A program made the position numbers and the translations under genes. A DNA stretch of 64,000 bases from JAVVEG01 sp032251455 (GTDB taxonomy: Bacteria; Pseudomonadota; Gammaproteobacteria; Pseudomonadales; Pseudohongiellaceae): contig JAVVEG010000009.1 of NCBI GenBank assembly GCA_032251455.1, forward strand, positions 58,397 to 122,396, given 5' to 3'. Numbering within the stretch: position 1 is the first letter of the stretch; each line of letters starts with the position of its first letter. The notes beneath the pieces are model-generated. The model worked only from the letters and a program-made list of their open reading frames with translations, ran no database searches and was not told the origin of the DNA. Positions 53,394-62,877 of the stretch are shown here, piece after piece.

Positions 53394-56072
53394 TTAAAAA
53401 CCAGCTCCAATAGTGAAATCGAAGCTTTTCTCATCATCGGTTTCATCCTGACTGAATGGCTTTGCCAAATAGAATGTCAGCGGGCCGAATGGTGACAGAT
53501 AAGTCACACTGATTCCAGCTGAATACCTGAATTCACCCAGATCAAAATCACTACAATTGTTCATCAGGCTTTGTGCCCGCGTACAATCAGAGGAGAATAC
53601 ATTTCCGGCATCAATGAAAAATGCAGAACGTATCCGGCTTCTGTCTGGCATAAAGGGCATTGGAAACAGCAATTCTACACTACCTGTGGTCAATATATTA
53701 CCCCCAAAGGCATCCAGCCGACGACCTAAATCAATGTCTTCGACTGCCAGGCGCACCTGGGGATTACCATTCATGTCCAGTAATTGATTGCCATTGCTGT
53801 CCAGCACCGGCACAGTCTGGTAGGCCTGCGATCCATCAAAACCTTCTGCTGCCCCGGATTCCACCACCTTGATATTACCATTTTCATCCTTGATCAACCC
53901 GCTTGGCTGAGTCAGCAAACGTCTTGGATTGGTGCTGCGCGGACCCAGACTGTTTTCCTCAAACCCTCGGACAGTTCCTGCAGATGACAAGCCACCTGCA
54001 AAAAAGTTCTCGAAGAATGGTAATGATCTGGTTCCTGCGTAACCATCACCAATACCCAGATTGGTTTTGAAACGAAGCACCCAGTTATTGGTGATCGGCA
54101 GGAAGGCCTCACCGTTATAGGTCAACTGGTAATACTCCAGGTCACTGCCAGGAACCGTCACTTTCAGGGATAACTGGTGAAACGCACCACGATCGGCAAA
54201 TTGCCCACGATTAAGCGTGCTGCGTATCCAGTTGGTGGTAAAGGTCAAATTATTGAAAGTAGTACCGTAACGATCAATAAATCCTGGATCGGGATTGAAC
54301 CCCCTGAATTCCACCGGCAGATCATCAACTGATCCAAGCACGGCTTCCTGGACAGGGCCATCGAAGGGATTGATATTGGCAGGCTCTATAATAAATCCAT
54401 TGACTCCATTCAACCGTCTTGGACTGGATTCGATTTCCTGCACGGTAAGTCCGCCCGAACTCAGTTCGGTATGGGCGAAACCAATATTGAACCCTATCTG
54501 TTCCACCTCACTGATCGGGTAGGCAAAATTGAAGCCACCACCGAAAGAGGTTGTTGAAAAGCTGGCAATATTGAAGGGCGAATCCTGATCAGTCACAAAC
54601 ACATTGAAACCGCGACTGACACCATCCATGGTATAAAAAGGGTCCAGATAGGAGAAACTTAGACTTTTCTGGAAAGTACTTTTATTGACGCCAATGCCGA
54701 CCGTCTGGCCAGTCCCCAGAAAATTCTGGGCTTGCAGGTCAGCAGATACAAAAAATTCACCACCACCACCAGACCCTACGCTGAAGGATACATTACCAAA
54801 ATTCTGTTCGGTCACACTGAAATCGACATTTATCTGGTCCGTGGTACCTGGCACTTCAGGAGTTTCGACCTCCACTTCGGAGAAATATCCCAAACGTTCC
54901 AATCGAACCTTGGACAACTCTATCTGTTGACTCGATGCGGGCGCCCCTTCCAGTTGTCGCATCTCCCGACGCAAAACCTCATCAGAGGTTGCCTCATTAC
55001 CGGCAAATGAGATGCGATTGACATAAGTCCTGTTCCCTGGCTCGACCAGGAAAGTGACATCAACCGTTCTGGCTTCTTCATTAATTTCTGGCACTCCTGT
55101 CACCGTAGCAAAGGCATAGCCAAAATTACCCAGCACCTGGGTCATGAATTCCTCGGTAGCCGTGATCAGCTCCTGAGAGAAGGTCTGACCACTACCAACC
55201 AGCGTATAGGCCCGCAACACCGGCTCGATATCAACCAGGTCGCCTGCCAGATCGACCTTGTTGACAGTGTATTTCTCACCTTCAGTGACATTGATTGTAA
55301 TATAAATGTTTTCATTATCTGGCGTCAGGGTTATCGGTGTCGAATCCACATTGAACTGAATATAGCCATTGTTCATATAATAGGAAGTCATGGTTTCAAT
55401 ATCACCGGTCAGCTGCTCGCGAGAATAGCGATCGCGACTGCTGAAAGGCCAGTACCAGGGCTTGAGACCCAGCTCGAACATGTCCAGCAACTCTTCATCT
55501 TCAAAGACGGAATTGCCGACAATATTGATATCGCGAATTCTGCTCTCTTCGCCTTCAAAAATGGTCATGTCAATGGAGACCCTGTTGCGGGGCAACTCGG
55601 TGACCTCCAGTTCCACTGTCGCGCCATACCGGCCACGCGAGGAATACACTTCCTGTATGCCCTGGCGAATAGCTTCCAGGGTCGAGCGGGTAAAAATACC
55701 CCCTTCGCTTATTTCAGCCGTGGCCATGTTATTGAGGATATCCTCGGTCTGCAGCACTTTGTTGCCAGTGATATTGATTTCACTGACGGAAGGACGCTCC
55801 AGCAAATTGACCAGCAGCACATCACCTTCACGAGCCACTTCCACTTCTTCAAAGAACCCTGAAGCTGTCACTGCGCGGATGATCTCGGCCGCCGTCGCTG
55901 AATTGACCTGATCACCAATACCAACCGGTAACAAGCCAAACACAACTCCCGGCGAAATACGCTGCAAGCCGTCGATACGAATATCAGCAATGGTGAAAGT
56001 CTGCGCCTGGGCAGAAAGCGCAATTCCGAACGAGAACAGGATGATATATAAAAATCGAATCATGAAAATCAT
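53394..56072 (-). CDS. bamA: Outer-membrane protein assembly factor BamA
   Basis: Central beta-barrel of the BAM complex that inserts outer-membrane proteins. The signal peptide (FLYIILFSFGIALSAQA) is followed by five POTRA domains (FTIADIRIDGLQRISPGVVFG starts the first) and a 16-strand barrel ending in SFDFTIGAGF, with the usual terminal Phe. The conserved loop motif VRGF is at about residues 701-704. It has 892 residues, about 80 more than E. coli BamA, because some extracellular loops are enlarged. The loop after VRGF holds three D-x-N-G-N motifs. Between rseP and skp. Met 4 (56063) is an equally good start. Confidence 0.97.
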   Translation of the reverse strand: MIFMIRFLYIILFSFGIALSAQAQTFTIADIRIDGLQRISPGVVFGLLPVGIGDQVNSATAAEIIRAVTASGFFEEVEVAREGDVLLVNLLERPSVSEINITGNKVLQTEDILNNMATAEISEGGIFTRSTLEAIRQGIQEVYSSRGRYGATVELEVTELPRNRVSIDMTIFEGEESRIRDINIVGNSVFEDEELLDMFELGLKPWYWPFSSRDRYSREQLTGDIETMTSYYMNNGYIQFNVDSTPITLTPDNENIYITINVTEGEKYTVNKVDLAGDLVDIEPVLRAYTLVGSGQTFSQELITATEEFMTQVLGNFGYAFATVTGVPEINEEARTVDVTFLVEPGNRTYVNRISFAGNEATSDEVLRREMRQLEGAPASSQQIELSKVRLERLGYFSEVEVETPEVPGTTDQINVDFSVTEQNFGNVSFSVGSGGGGEFFVSADLQAQNFLGTGQTVGIGVNKSTFQKSLSFSYLDPFYTMDGVSRGFNVFVTDQDSPFNIASFSTTSFGGGFNFAYPISEVEQIGFNIGFAHTELSSGGLTVQEIESSPRRLNGVNGFIIEPANINPFDGPVQEAVLGSVDDLPVEFRGFNPDPGFIDRYGTTFNNLTFTTNWIRSTLNRGQFADRGAFHQLSLKVTVPGSDLEYYQLTYNGEAFLPITNNWVLRFKTNLGIGDGYAGTRSLPFFENFFAGGLSSAGTVRGFEENSLGPRSTNPRRLLTQPSGLIKDENGNIKVVESGAAEGFDGSQAYQTVPVLDSNGNQLLDMNGNPQVRLAVEDIDLGRRLDAFGGNILTTGSVELLFPMPFMPDRSRIRSAFFIDAGNVFSSDCTRAQSLMNNCSDFDLGEFRYSAGISVTYLSPFGPLTFYLAKPFSQDETDDEKSFDFTIGAGF

Positions 56073-56132
56073 TCAAGCCAAGGCTTATCGCTGGTATTAC
56101 CCATGGTGAATTAAAAGCAGACTTGCCGGAAA

Positions 56133-57524
56133 CTAAAGCAAGCGACTCACATCATTATAAATTGCCAACATCATAATCCCTGAAATCAGCAGTAAACCCA
56201 ACTGCAGGCCCATGGCCTGTATCCGTTCCGGTACCGGCTTGCGAGTAATCGCCTCTATACCAAAATACAACAGATGCCCCCCATCCAGAACAGGAATTGG
56301 CAGCAGGTTCAGCACACCCAGGCTGATACTCAACACCGCCAGAAATCCCAGATAGACCTCAAGACCGTAACCTGCAGTTTCCCCGGCAACCTGAGCTATC
56401 GTAATCGGCCCATTGATGTTCTTGACTGAAATCAGACCGACAAGCATCTTTTTGATCGAATCAAGGACAAAGACCGATTTATCCCAGGTTTCATACACTG
56501 CCGGCAGCAAGGCGGTTATCGGGTTATATTCTATCTCCCTTCGCCGTTCTGCCGGCAGATTGGCATAGAGGTCATACGGCTGTACCGCCGCCCCTATCAA
56601 ACCGATCACTTGCCCATCCGCCGCAATACTTCTCTCTGGAAGCAGCTCAAGCTGGTGTGATACACCGTCACGTTGGACAACAACCGGCAACAGGAGTTCC
56701 GGGCTGTTACGAATAAGTCTTACCCACTGTCCCCAGCCGGTAATCTCAACTCCGGATACACTGAGTATACGATCACCCGGTCTCAAGCCTGCCTGCTCGG
56801 CACGCCCCCCTTCGACAACCGCTGCGATGACTGCTGGAATATCATATTGGATCAGACCCAAAGACCCGAGCGGGTCTGGTTCGGCCGTACGGGATTGCCA
56901 GTCCTGCAGGGGAATCTGAAATGTCTGGGCAACCGAATTGCCTGCCGGAATGGCAGTGATATCCAACTGTCCACTCTCTCCCAGGCGTTCGAGCAATTGC
57001 ATGGTGACCTGTTGCCACATCTGCGTATCGCTGCCATCCACAGCAATGATTTCATCTCCCGTCCGCAAACCGGCAGTCCAGGCAGGCGAGTCAACGAGTA
57101 CATCGGCAATAACCGGCGCAGTTCCACGAACCCCATAGCTGATATTGATGACCCAGAAGACAAAAATGGCGAGCAGAAAGTTTGCAAGAGGTCCGGCTGC
57201 CACAATGGCCATACGTTGAGCCAGGGGTTTCGAGGAAAATGAAAGATGCCTCTCGGATTCGGGAATGGCGTTCTGTCCTGCTATGCTGGTGTCATCCTGA
57301 CCCAGCATTTTGACGTAGCCACCAAGCGGGATGGGAGCGATGACATACTCGGTTCCATCCTTGCCAGTCCAGCTCTTGACAGCCTTGCCAAAGCCGATGG
57401 AAAAACGCAGAACCTTTACACCGCACCGCCGGGCCACCCAGAAATGACCGAATTCATGCACGGTCACCAGGATACCAAGGGTGACCAGCAAAGCCAGAAT
57501 ATTGATGATCAGTTGTTGTGTCAT
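56133..57524 (-). CDS. rseP: Site-2 zinc metalloprotease RseP
   Basis: Intramembrane protease; cuts RseA in the sigma-E envelope stress response and clears signal peptides. The zinc motif HEFGH (H23, E24, H27) is in the first transmembrane helix. Two PDZ domains (GIRGTAPVIADVL... and GLRPGDRILSVSGVEIT) follow, then a late transmembrane segment with NLLPIPVLDGGHLL. It has 463 residues, typical. Between dxr and bamA. No rseA/rpoE in the window. Confidence 0.96.
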   Translation of the reverse strand: MTQQLIINILALLVTLGILVTVHEFGHFWVARRCGVKVLRFSIGFGKAVKSWTGKDGTEYVIAPIPLGGYVKMLGQDDTSIAGQNAIPESERHLSFSSKPLAQRMAIVAAGPLANFLLAIFVFWVINISYGVRGTAPVIADVLVDSPAWTAGLRTGDEIIAVDGSDTQMWQQVTMQLLERLGESGQLDITAIPAGNSVAQTFQIPLQDWQSRTAEPDPLGSLGLIQYDIPAVIAAVVEGGRAEQAGLRPGDRILSVSGVEITGWGQWVRLIRNSPELLLPVVVQRDGVSHQLELLPERSIAADGQVIGLIGAAVQPYDLYANLPAERRREIEYNPITALLPAVYETWDKSVFVLDSIKKMLVGLISVKNINGPITIAQVAGETAGYGLEVYLGFLAVLSISLGVLNLLPIPVLDGGHLLYFGIEAITRKPVPERIQAMGLQLGLLLISGIMMLAIYNDVSRLL

Positions 57525-57540
57525 AACAGTCAGTACTACC

Positions 57541-58743
57541 TCAGCCAGCGCTTCCCTGACTCATTGTTTCAGCAATATAAGCAGCAGCCAGTGTTCTGGC
57601 CTGACTGTCAGCGTCCCGAATAATAGCGAGACTCTCTGCCCGACCACAAGTCATTTGCGACATTGTGGCTGCAATGATAACAGGAATATCAGTAAAACTG
57701 ATTTGCTCTTCCAAAAATGCGGCCACAGCCATTTCATTGGCGGCATTGAGAATTGCCGGCATGGTTCCTCCTGTTGCTGCAGCCTGCATTCCCAGTGCCA
57801 GGCACGGAAAACGTTCCAGATCCGGATGTTGGAACTGCAGATTCTGCATTTTGGTCAGATCCAGCTGTTCAGCGCCGGACTCCATGCGCTGCGGCCAGGC
57901 CAGACCATAGGCTATGGGGATGCGCATATCCGGCGTCCCCATCTGCGCCAATAGGGAGCCATCACGGTACTCAACCATGGAATGGACGATGCTTTGCGGA
58001 TGAATCAACACTTCTATCTGTTGCGGACTGACACCAAACAAAAAACAGGCCTCTATCAGTTCCAGTCCCTTGTTCATCATGGTGGCGGAATCCACTGAAA
58101 TTTTTCGTCCCATGGACCAGTTGGGGTGCAGGCAGGCCTGGGCTGGCGTGACTGCTGGCAAGGCGGCCAACGGAGTTTCACGAAAAGGTCCGCCTGAGGC
58201 TGTCAGCAATATCCTGCGCACCCCGGAGGCCAGCACATCGCTGCCGATAAGCCGGGATTCTGGGGGCAGACATTGAAAAATAGCATTATGCTCACTGTCT
58301 ATGGGCAGCATTACTGCCTGGTTGGCTGCCAATTCGGCAATGAACAACTCCCCCGCCATAATCAAGGCTTCCTTGTTGGCCAGCAATACTTTCTTGCTGG
58401 CCCTGACTGCGGTCAAGGTGGGCACCAGCCCCGCAGCACCCACGATAGCGGCCATCACCGTATCAACCTGATCATGCCCGGCAACAAAGGCCAGGGAGTC
58501 CTCACCGGCAAGCACCTGGGTTGCACTTGCCTGCTCAGTCAGCGCCGTCTGCAACTGCGCTGCAGACCCGGGATCAGCCATGACCGCATAATCAGGTGCA
58601 AATTGAAGACATTGCTCCAACATGGTCTTGACACCTGTATTGGCAGTCAATGCGAACACCCGGTAATCATGACTGCGGGTAATCACATCAAGAGTGTTCA
58701 TGCCTATGGAACCGGTAGATCCCAGAATGGTTATTGCTTTCAT
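57541..58743 (-). CDS. dxr: 1-Deoxy-D-xylulose 5-phosphate reductoisomerase Dxr
   Basis: Second step of the MEP pathway. NADPH-binding ITILGSTGSIGMNTLDVI at residues 4-21, LANKEALIMAGEL, PIDSEHNAIFQCL, the catalytic loop TASGGPFRETPL, MGRKISVDSATMMNKGLE, and the C-terminal RPDAxxL-type helix region. It has 400 residues. Starts with ATGA overlapping the cdsA stop. The MEP genes ispD and ispF are 20 kb away on the same strand. Confidence 0.98.
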   Translation of the reverse strand: MKAITILGSTGSIGMNTLDVITRSHDYRVFALTANTGVKTMLEQCLQFAPDYAVMADPGSAAQLQTALTEQASATQVLAGEDSLAFVAGHDQVDTVMAAIVGAAGLVPTLTAVRASKKVLLANKEALIMAGELFIAELAANQAVMLPIDSEHNAIFQCLPPESRLIGSDVLASGVRRILLTASGGPFRETPLAALPAVTPAQACLHPNWSMGRKISVDSATMMNKGLELIEACFLFGVSPQQIEVLIHPQSIVHSMVEYRDGSLLAQMGTPDMRIPIAYGLAWPQRMESGAEQLDLTKMQNLQFQHPDLERFPCLALGMQAAATGGTMPAILNAANEMAVAAFLEEQISFTDIPVIIAATMSQMTCGRAESLAIIRDADSQARTLAAAYIAETMSQGSAG

Positions 58744-59609
58744 GGTGATAAGCTGCCTGTAAACAAAACTGACATGGTCAGCATAAACACTGGGGCTGCT
58801 GCCATCAGACTATCGATACGATCAAGAATTCCTCCATGCCCAGGCAAACTGTTGCCGCTGTCCTTGAGTCCCTGATGGCGCTTGAGCATGCTTTCAAACA
58901 GATCTCCAATCACGCTGAGCACTACTATCAGGACTGTGATCAATAGCAAAAGGATAAAAATACCTGGCTCCAGATTCAGCACAAATTGGTGAAGAATCAG
59001 CAACAAGCCGGCAGACAGCAACAGGCAGCTCACCATCCCGCCCCAGAATCCAGCCCAGGATTTTTGGGGACTCACTGCCGGAGCCAGTTTGCGTTGTCCC
59101 CAGGCACGACCAGCGAAAAAAGCACCTATATCAATGATGCTGACCAGAGCTATCAGTGCCAACACCAGATAACCGGAAGGGAACAGGTACTTCAGCTGTA
59201 CCAGGGCAAACCAGGTCGGCAACATGCAGACACCTCCCATAATGCCGATACGCAAGCGCGAATTCCACAGTTGCTGTGCAGCAGGAAAGGCCAGAATGAG
59301 GTAGAACACCAATAGCCAGAAAGCAATCCCCATAAGCATCATCGAGGTTATTACCATGGAATGCAGAAATTTCGCCTCAAGGCTGAACCCGGCAACCAGG
59401 GCCAGCGCCAGCAATGTCATATAGAACAGAGTGAGATAAACCAGTTTTTCTTTCCAGGAAGACAAACCCATCAGGCTCGTCCATTCCAGCAACGCTGGCA
59501 ACAAAGCCAGAGCCAAAGCCAGACCAAAGGCAAAGGTGGATAACAAGGCAGTCGCCGCATAAAGCACCAGTAACAAGACAATGGCAGTCAGTACGCGAGC
59601 CTTAAGCAC
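58740..59609 (-). CDS. cdsA: Phosphatidate cytidylyltransferase CdsA
   Basis: Makes CDP-diacylglycerol for phospholipid synthesis. About eight hydrophobic segments, with the conserved signature RHQGLKDSGNSLPGHGGILDRIDSLMAA near the C-terminus, which is the family fingerprint. It has 289 residues, from a GTG that overlaps the uppS stop by eight bases. Inner membrane. Confidence 0.96.
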   Translation of the reverse strand: MLKARVLTAIVLLLVLYAATALLSTFAFGLALALALLPALLEWTSLMGLSSWKEKLVYLTLFYMTLLALALVAGFSLEAKFLHSMVITSMMLMGIAFWLLVFYLILAFPAAQQLWNSRLRIGIMGGVCMLPTWFALVQLKYLFPSGYLVLALIALVSIIDIGAFFAGRAWGQRKLAPAVSPQKSWAGFWGGMVSCLLLSAGLLLILHQFVLNLEPGIFILLLLITVLIVVLSVIGDLFESMLKRHQGLKDSGNSLPGHGGILDRIDSLMAAAPVFMLTMSVLFTGSLSP

Positions 59610-60417
59610 CAGAAGGCCCCTTTTTCATAGTCCGCATCACTGTCTGTTCATCACTGTCCATCTTGCCTTCCCTGCCGGCCTCCAGATAACCATATCGACG
59701 TTGCCGACGCGTAAAATCATCGACAGCCAGTTGAAACTGGAGGTCATCAAAATCAGGCCAGTAGCAGTCTGTGAAATACAGCTCGGTATAAGCCATCTGC
59801 CACAGGAGAAAATTACTGATTCTACTTTCACCACCCGTGCGGATACAAAGATCCGGCATAGGCATATCGGCCAGACAGATATGCTTTTGTAACGCGTCGG
59901 TGTCAATGGCAGCAGCCCGCAAGCTGCCAGCCTCGACCGCTTCAGCCAGTTTGCGGGCAGCCTGAACAATATCCCAACGCCCACCATAGTCGGCGGCGAC
60001 CGTGACTACGGTTCCTGTGTTTTGACGAGTCAGGTTCTCGACTGCCAGCATGTGTTCCTGCAATTTGGCGGGGAATGAATCACGTTTGCCGATAAACTGC
60101 AGCCGCACATTGCTGTTATGCATCTGCAGGATTTCCTTGCGCTGCAGGACTGCCAGGAAAAGGGCCATCAGCCCTTTTACTTCCTTGTGCGGACGCAACC
60201 AGTTTTCACTGCTGAAGGCAAACAGCGTCAAGAATTTGATCTCGTGGTGTACGCAGTAGTAGACCGCTCTGCGAGCAGCCTCCGCACCGGCACGATGCCC
60301 TTCAGACCCGGATAGCCCTCTGCACCTGGCCCAGCGATTATTCCCATCCATGATCATCGCAACATGGTTGGGATATTTATCTGTGGCTGATATCTCTTGA
60401 CTGGCTGAGATCGACAT
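59602..60417 (-). CDS. uppS: Undecaprenyl diphosphate synthase UppS (isoprenyl transferase)
   Basis: Elongates farnesyl diphosphate to the C55 carrier for peptidoglycan and lipopolysaccharide. Catalytic Asp24 in MIMDGNNRWA, HRAGAEAARRAV, LFAFSSENWLRP, VVTVAADYGGRWDIV, DLCIRTGGESRISNFLLWQMAYTELYF and WPDFDDLQFQLAVDDFTRRQRRYG. It has 271 residues. Coupled to cdsA by an eight-base overlap. Confidence 0.97.
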   Translation of the reverse strand: MSISASQEISATDKYPNHVAMIMDGNNRWARCRGLSGSEGHRAGAEAARRAVYYCVHHEIKFLTLFAFSSENWLRPHKEVKGLMALFLAVLQRKEILQMHNSNVRLQFIGKRDSFPAKLQEHMLAVENLTRQNTGTVVTVAADYGGRWDIVQAARKLAEAVEAGSLRAAAIDTDALQKHICLADMPMPDLCIRTGGESRISNFLLWQMAYTELYFTDCYWPDFDDLQFQLAVDDFTRRQRRYGYLEAGREGKMDSDEQTVMRTMKKGPSGA

Positions 60418-60469
60418 CTATGTCTCTTTTAGCAATTGGAGCCCGCCATCAGGACAGCTCATCTTATGA

Positions 60470-61027
60470 TCAGATCGACAACAAGTCGGCTTCTTTACTG
60501 GTAAAACTGCTTTCCACCCCGGCAATAAACTTATCCGTTAACTTCTGAATCCTTTCCTCACCTCGACGCTGCTCATCTTCACTGATAGCCTTGTCCTTCA
60601 GCAACTCTTTGATATGGGCATTGGCATCCCGCCTGATATTGCGAATGGCTACCCGTGCATTTTCAGCCTCTGCCTTGGCCTGTCTGGTATATTCCTTGCG
60701 CGTCTCTTCGGTCAACGCCGGCATGGGCACCCGGATGGATTCGCCATTATTGGAAGGGTTCAGACCCAGGTCGGATTTCAGAATGGCACGTTCAATCTCA
60801 CCTATCAGGGGGCGCTCCCAGGGAGAAATAATCAGTGAACGACCATCCTCGACAGTAATATTAGCCAGTTGATTTAGAGGGGTGTCACTACCGTAATAAG
60901 GAACCATGACGGTATCGAGTATGCCTGGATGTGCCCGCCCGGTTCTGATTTTGTTGAAAGCTGTCTCAAGTGCAGCAACACTCTTTTCCATGCGTTGAGC
61001 AGCATCTTTTATGATCTCTTCAATCAC
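60470..61027 (-). CDS. frr: Ribosome recycling factor Frr
   Basis: With EF-G, splits post-termination ribosomes. A three-helix bundle plus beta domain: MEKSVAALETAFNKIRTGRAHPGILD, YYGSDTPLNQLANITVEDGRSLIISPWERPLI with the family spacing, and helices with VRLP-like ESIRVPMPALTEETRKEY. It has 185 residues, the exact usual length, from a GTG with GGGGG upstream. Follows pyrH by 21 bases. Confidence 0.98.
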   Translation of the reverse strand: MIEEIIKDAAQRMEKSVAALETAFNKIRTGRAHPGILDTVMVPYYGSDTPLNQLANITVEDGRSLIISPWERPLIGEIERAILKSDLGLNPSNNGESIRVPMPALTEETRKEYTRQAKAEAENARVAIRNIRRDANAHIKELLKDKAISEDEQRRGEERIQKLTDKFIAGVESSFTSKEADLLSI

Positions 61028-61048
61028 TTGATTTCCCCCATTGACAGA

Positions 61049-61795
61049 CTACCCCCGAGTTGCAGAATCCTGTACAGGATTTTGGATGGTTGTTCCATCA
61101 GGAACACCCATGACATTATTCAACAGAGCGCCTGGTTTGTTCATATTGAATACCCTGACCGGAATATCGTGATCACGTACCAGACAGATGGCAGTCAGAT
61201 CCATGACACCCAGCTTCTTTTCCAGGACCTCATCGTAAGTAAGCTGAATGTACTTCACCGCATCAGGCACCAGATTTGGATCAGCCGAATACACACCATC
61301 AACCTTGGTGGCTTTCAGAACCAGTTCCGCATCAATTTCGATACCCCGCAGACAGGCAGCGGAATCAGTAGTGAAAAACGGGTTGCCGGTGCCTGCTGCA
61401 AAGATGACCACATCGCCAGATTTGAGATGTCTGATAGCTGTGCGACGATCATAGTGCTCGACGACGCCACTCATCGGGATAGCAGACATGACCCGGGTTG
61501 CTATACTCGCGCGCTCCAGGGCATCACGCATGGCCAGGGCATTCATGACAGTTGCCAGCATGCCCATGTGATCGCCTGTAACCCGCTCCATGCCGGCGGC
61601 ATTCAACGCGGCGCCACGGAACAGATTACCTCCACCGATGACGATGCCAACCTGTACGCCAAGCCCCACCAACTGGCCTATTTCAACAGCCATTCTGTCC
61701 AGCACCTTGGGATCGATACCGAAATCAGCTTCCCCCATCAAGGCTTCACCACTAAGCTTGAGGAGTATCCGTTTGTATTTCTTGTCTGGTTTCAC
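61049..61795 (-). CDS. pyrH: UMP kinase PyrH
   Basis: Phosphorylates UMP to UDP. Amino-acid-kinase fold: RILLKLSGEALMGEADFGID at the start, GIVIGGGNLFRGAALNAAGMERVTGDHMGMLATVMNALAMRDALE across 50-95, then FAAGTGNPFFTTDSAACLR and KATKVDGVYSADPNL. It has 248 residues, from a GTG. The tsf-pyrH-frr order is the classic one. Confidence 0.98.
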   Translation of the reverse strand: MKPDKKYKRILLKLSGEALMGEADFGIDPKVLDRMAVEIGQLVGLGVQVGIVIGGGNLFRGAALNAAGMERVTGDHMGMLATVMNALAMRDALERASIATRVMSAIPMSGVVEHYDRRTAIRHLKSGDVVIFAAGTGNPFFTTDSAACLRGIEIDAELVLKATKVDGVYSADPNLVPDAVKYIQLTYDEVLEKKLGVMDLTAICLVRDHDIPVRVFNMNKPGALLNNVMGVPDGTTIQNPVQDSATRG

Positions 61796-61877
61796 TCTCT
61801 TACCCTCGAAACAGTCATCTGGCTGCGGTCAATACGGGCATTCATCCAGCAGGAAAACTCCTGCGGCACACAAAGCA

Positions 61878-62759
61878 TTACTTGTTCAAACCAGCTTGTG
61901 CGGCAACTTCTTCAGCAAAATCAACAACTTCTTTCTCAATACCTTCACCCACCTCATAACGTACAAAACTCACCACATCGGCACCTGCCTTTTTCAGCAA
62001 GGTGGCTACGGTCACCTCAGGGTCCTTGACGAAAGGCTGTTCGAGCAAGGTAATTTCTGCCACAAATTTGCGCAAGCGTCCCTGAATCATTTTTTCAATG
62101 ATTTCTTCAGGCTTGCCGCTCTCACGCGCCTGAGCCGAATAGATTTCAGATTCCTTGGCCAGAAGTTCCTTTGACACATCTTCAGCCCGTACAACAACCG
62201 GACTGGCTGCTGCCACATGCATGGCAATATCACGCGCCAGAGAACTGTCGCCTCCCTGCAGGGCCACCAGTACGGCTATGCGGTTATTGCTGTGCACATA
62301 GGAATCAACGATACCCTTGTTGCTGTCGGTGAATTCCAGCACATCAACCCGGCGCACATTGATATTTTCACCTATTTTCTGAACCAGGGCTTCACGGGCA
62401 CTCTCCAGCTCTGGGGTCATTAGCTTGCTGACATCTTTTTCGCGGCTTTTAAAGGCCTGTTCGAGCACTTTATCAACAAATTCAAGGAAATTATCATCGC
62501 GGGCCACAAAATCGGTTTCGCTGTTCACTTCCATGATGACGCCATAATTGCCATCTTCCGAAAGACGAGCTCTGACCACACCTTCAGCCGCAATCCGACC
62601 TGCTTTCTTGGCAGCCTTGATGCCGCTGGCCTTGCGCAAATCTTCAATTGCCTTTTCCATCTCACCATTGGCTTCTACCAGGGCCTTTTTGCAATCCATC
62701 ATGCCCAGACCAGTGCGCTCCCGCAGTTCCTTAACCATAGCTGCTGTAATATCTGCCAT
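61878..62759 (-). CDS. tsf: Elongation factor Ts
   Basis: Exchanges GDP for GTP on EF-Tu. The N-terminal UBA-like motif VKELRERTGLGMMDCKKALVEANGEMEKAIEDLR, then the TDFVARDDNF core signature, and two dimerisation subdomains. It has 293 residues, typical. 118 bases after rpsB, with a transcription attenuator between. Confidence 0.98.
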   Translation of the reverse strand: MADITAAMVKELRERTGLGMMDCKKALVEANGEMEKAIEDLRKASGIKAAKKAGRIAAEGVVRARLSEDGNYGVIMEVNSETDFVARDDNFLEFVDKVLEQAFKSREKDVSKLMTPELESAREALVQKIGENINVRRVDVLEFTDSNKGIVDSYVHSNNRIAVLVALQGGDSSLARDIAMHVAAASPVVVRAEDVSKELLAKESEIYSAQARESGKPEEIIEKMIQGRLRKFVAEITLLEQPFVKDPEVTVATLLKKAGADVVSFVRYEVGEGIEKEVVDFAEEVAAQAGLNK

Positions 62760-62809
62760 TTTCTTGCCTCTTCCAGATTCTCAAGTAATATCAAAATTGA
62801 TTAAAAAAA

Positions 62810-62847
62810 GCTTTAAAAAAAAGGGGCATCGCCCCTCTTTTTAAAGC
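62810..62847 (-). terminator. Intrinsic terminator/attenuator between rpsB and tsf
   Basis: On the minus strand GAGGGGC-GAT-GCCCC is followed by eight T; flanking GCTTTAAAAA and TTTTTAAAGC extend the stem. It lies after the rpsB stop and before the tsf start, so it should trim rpsB transcripts and let only part of transcription into tsf-pyrH-frr. Confidence 0.85.
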
Positions 62848-62877
62848 ATCATCAGTTGATGTCCATTATTGGCGCGA

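Noticed and set aside
60929..62029. 366-codon open frame on the + strand
   Set aside because: Antisense across frr, pyrH and the end of tsf, all unambiguous genes.
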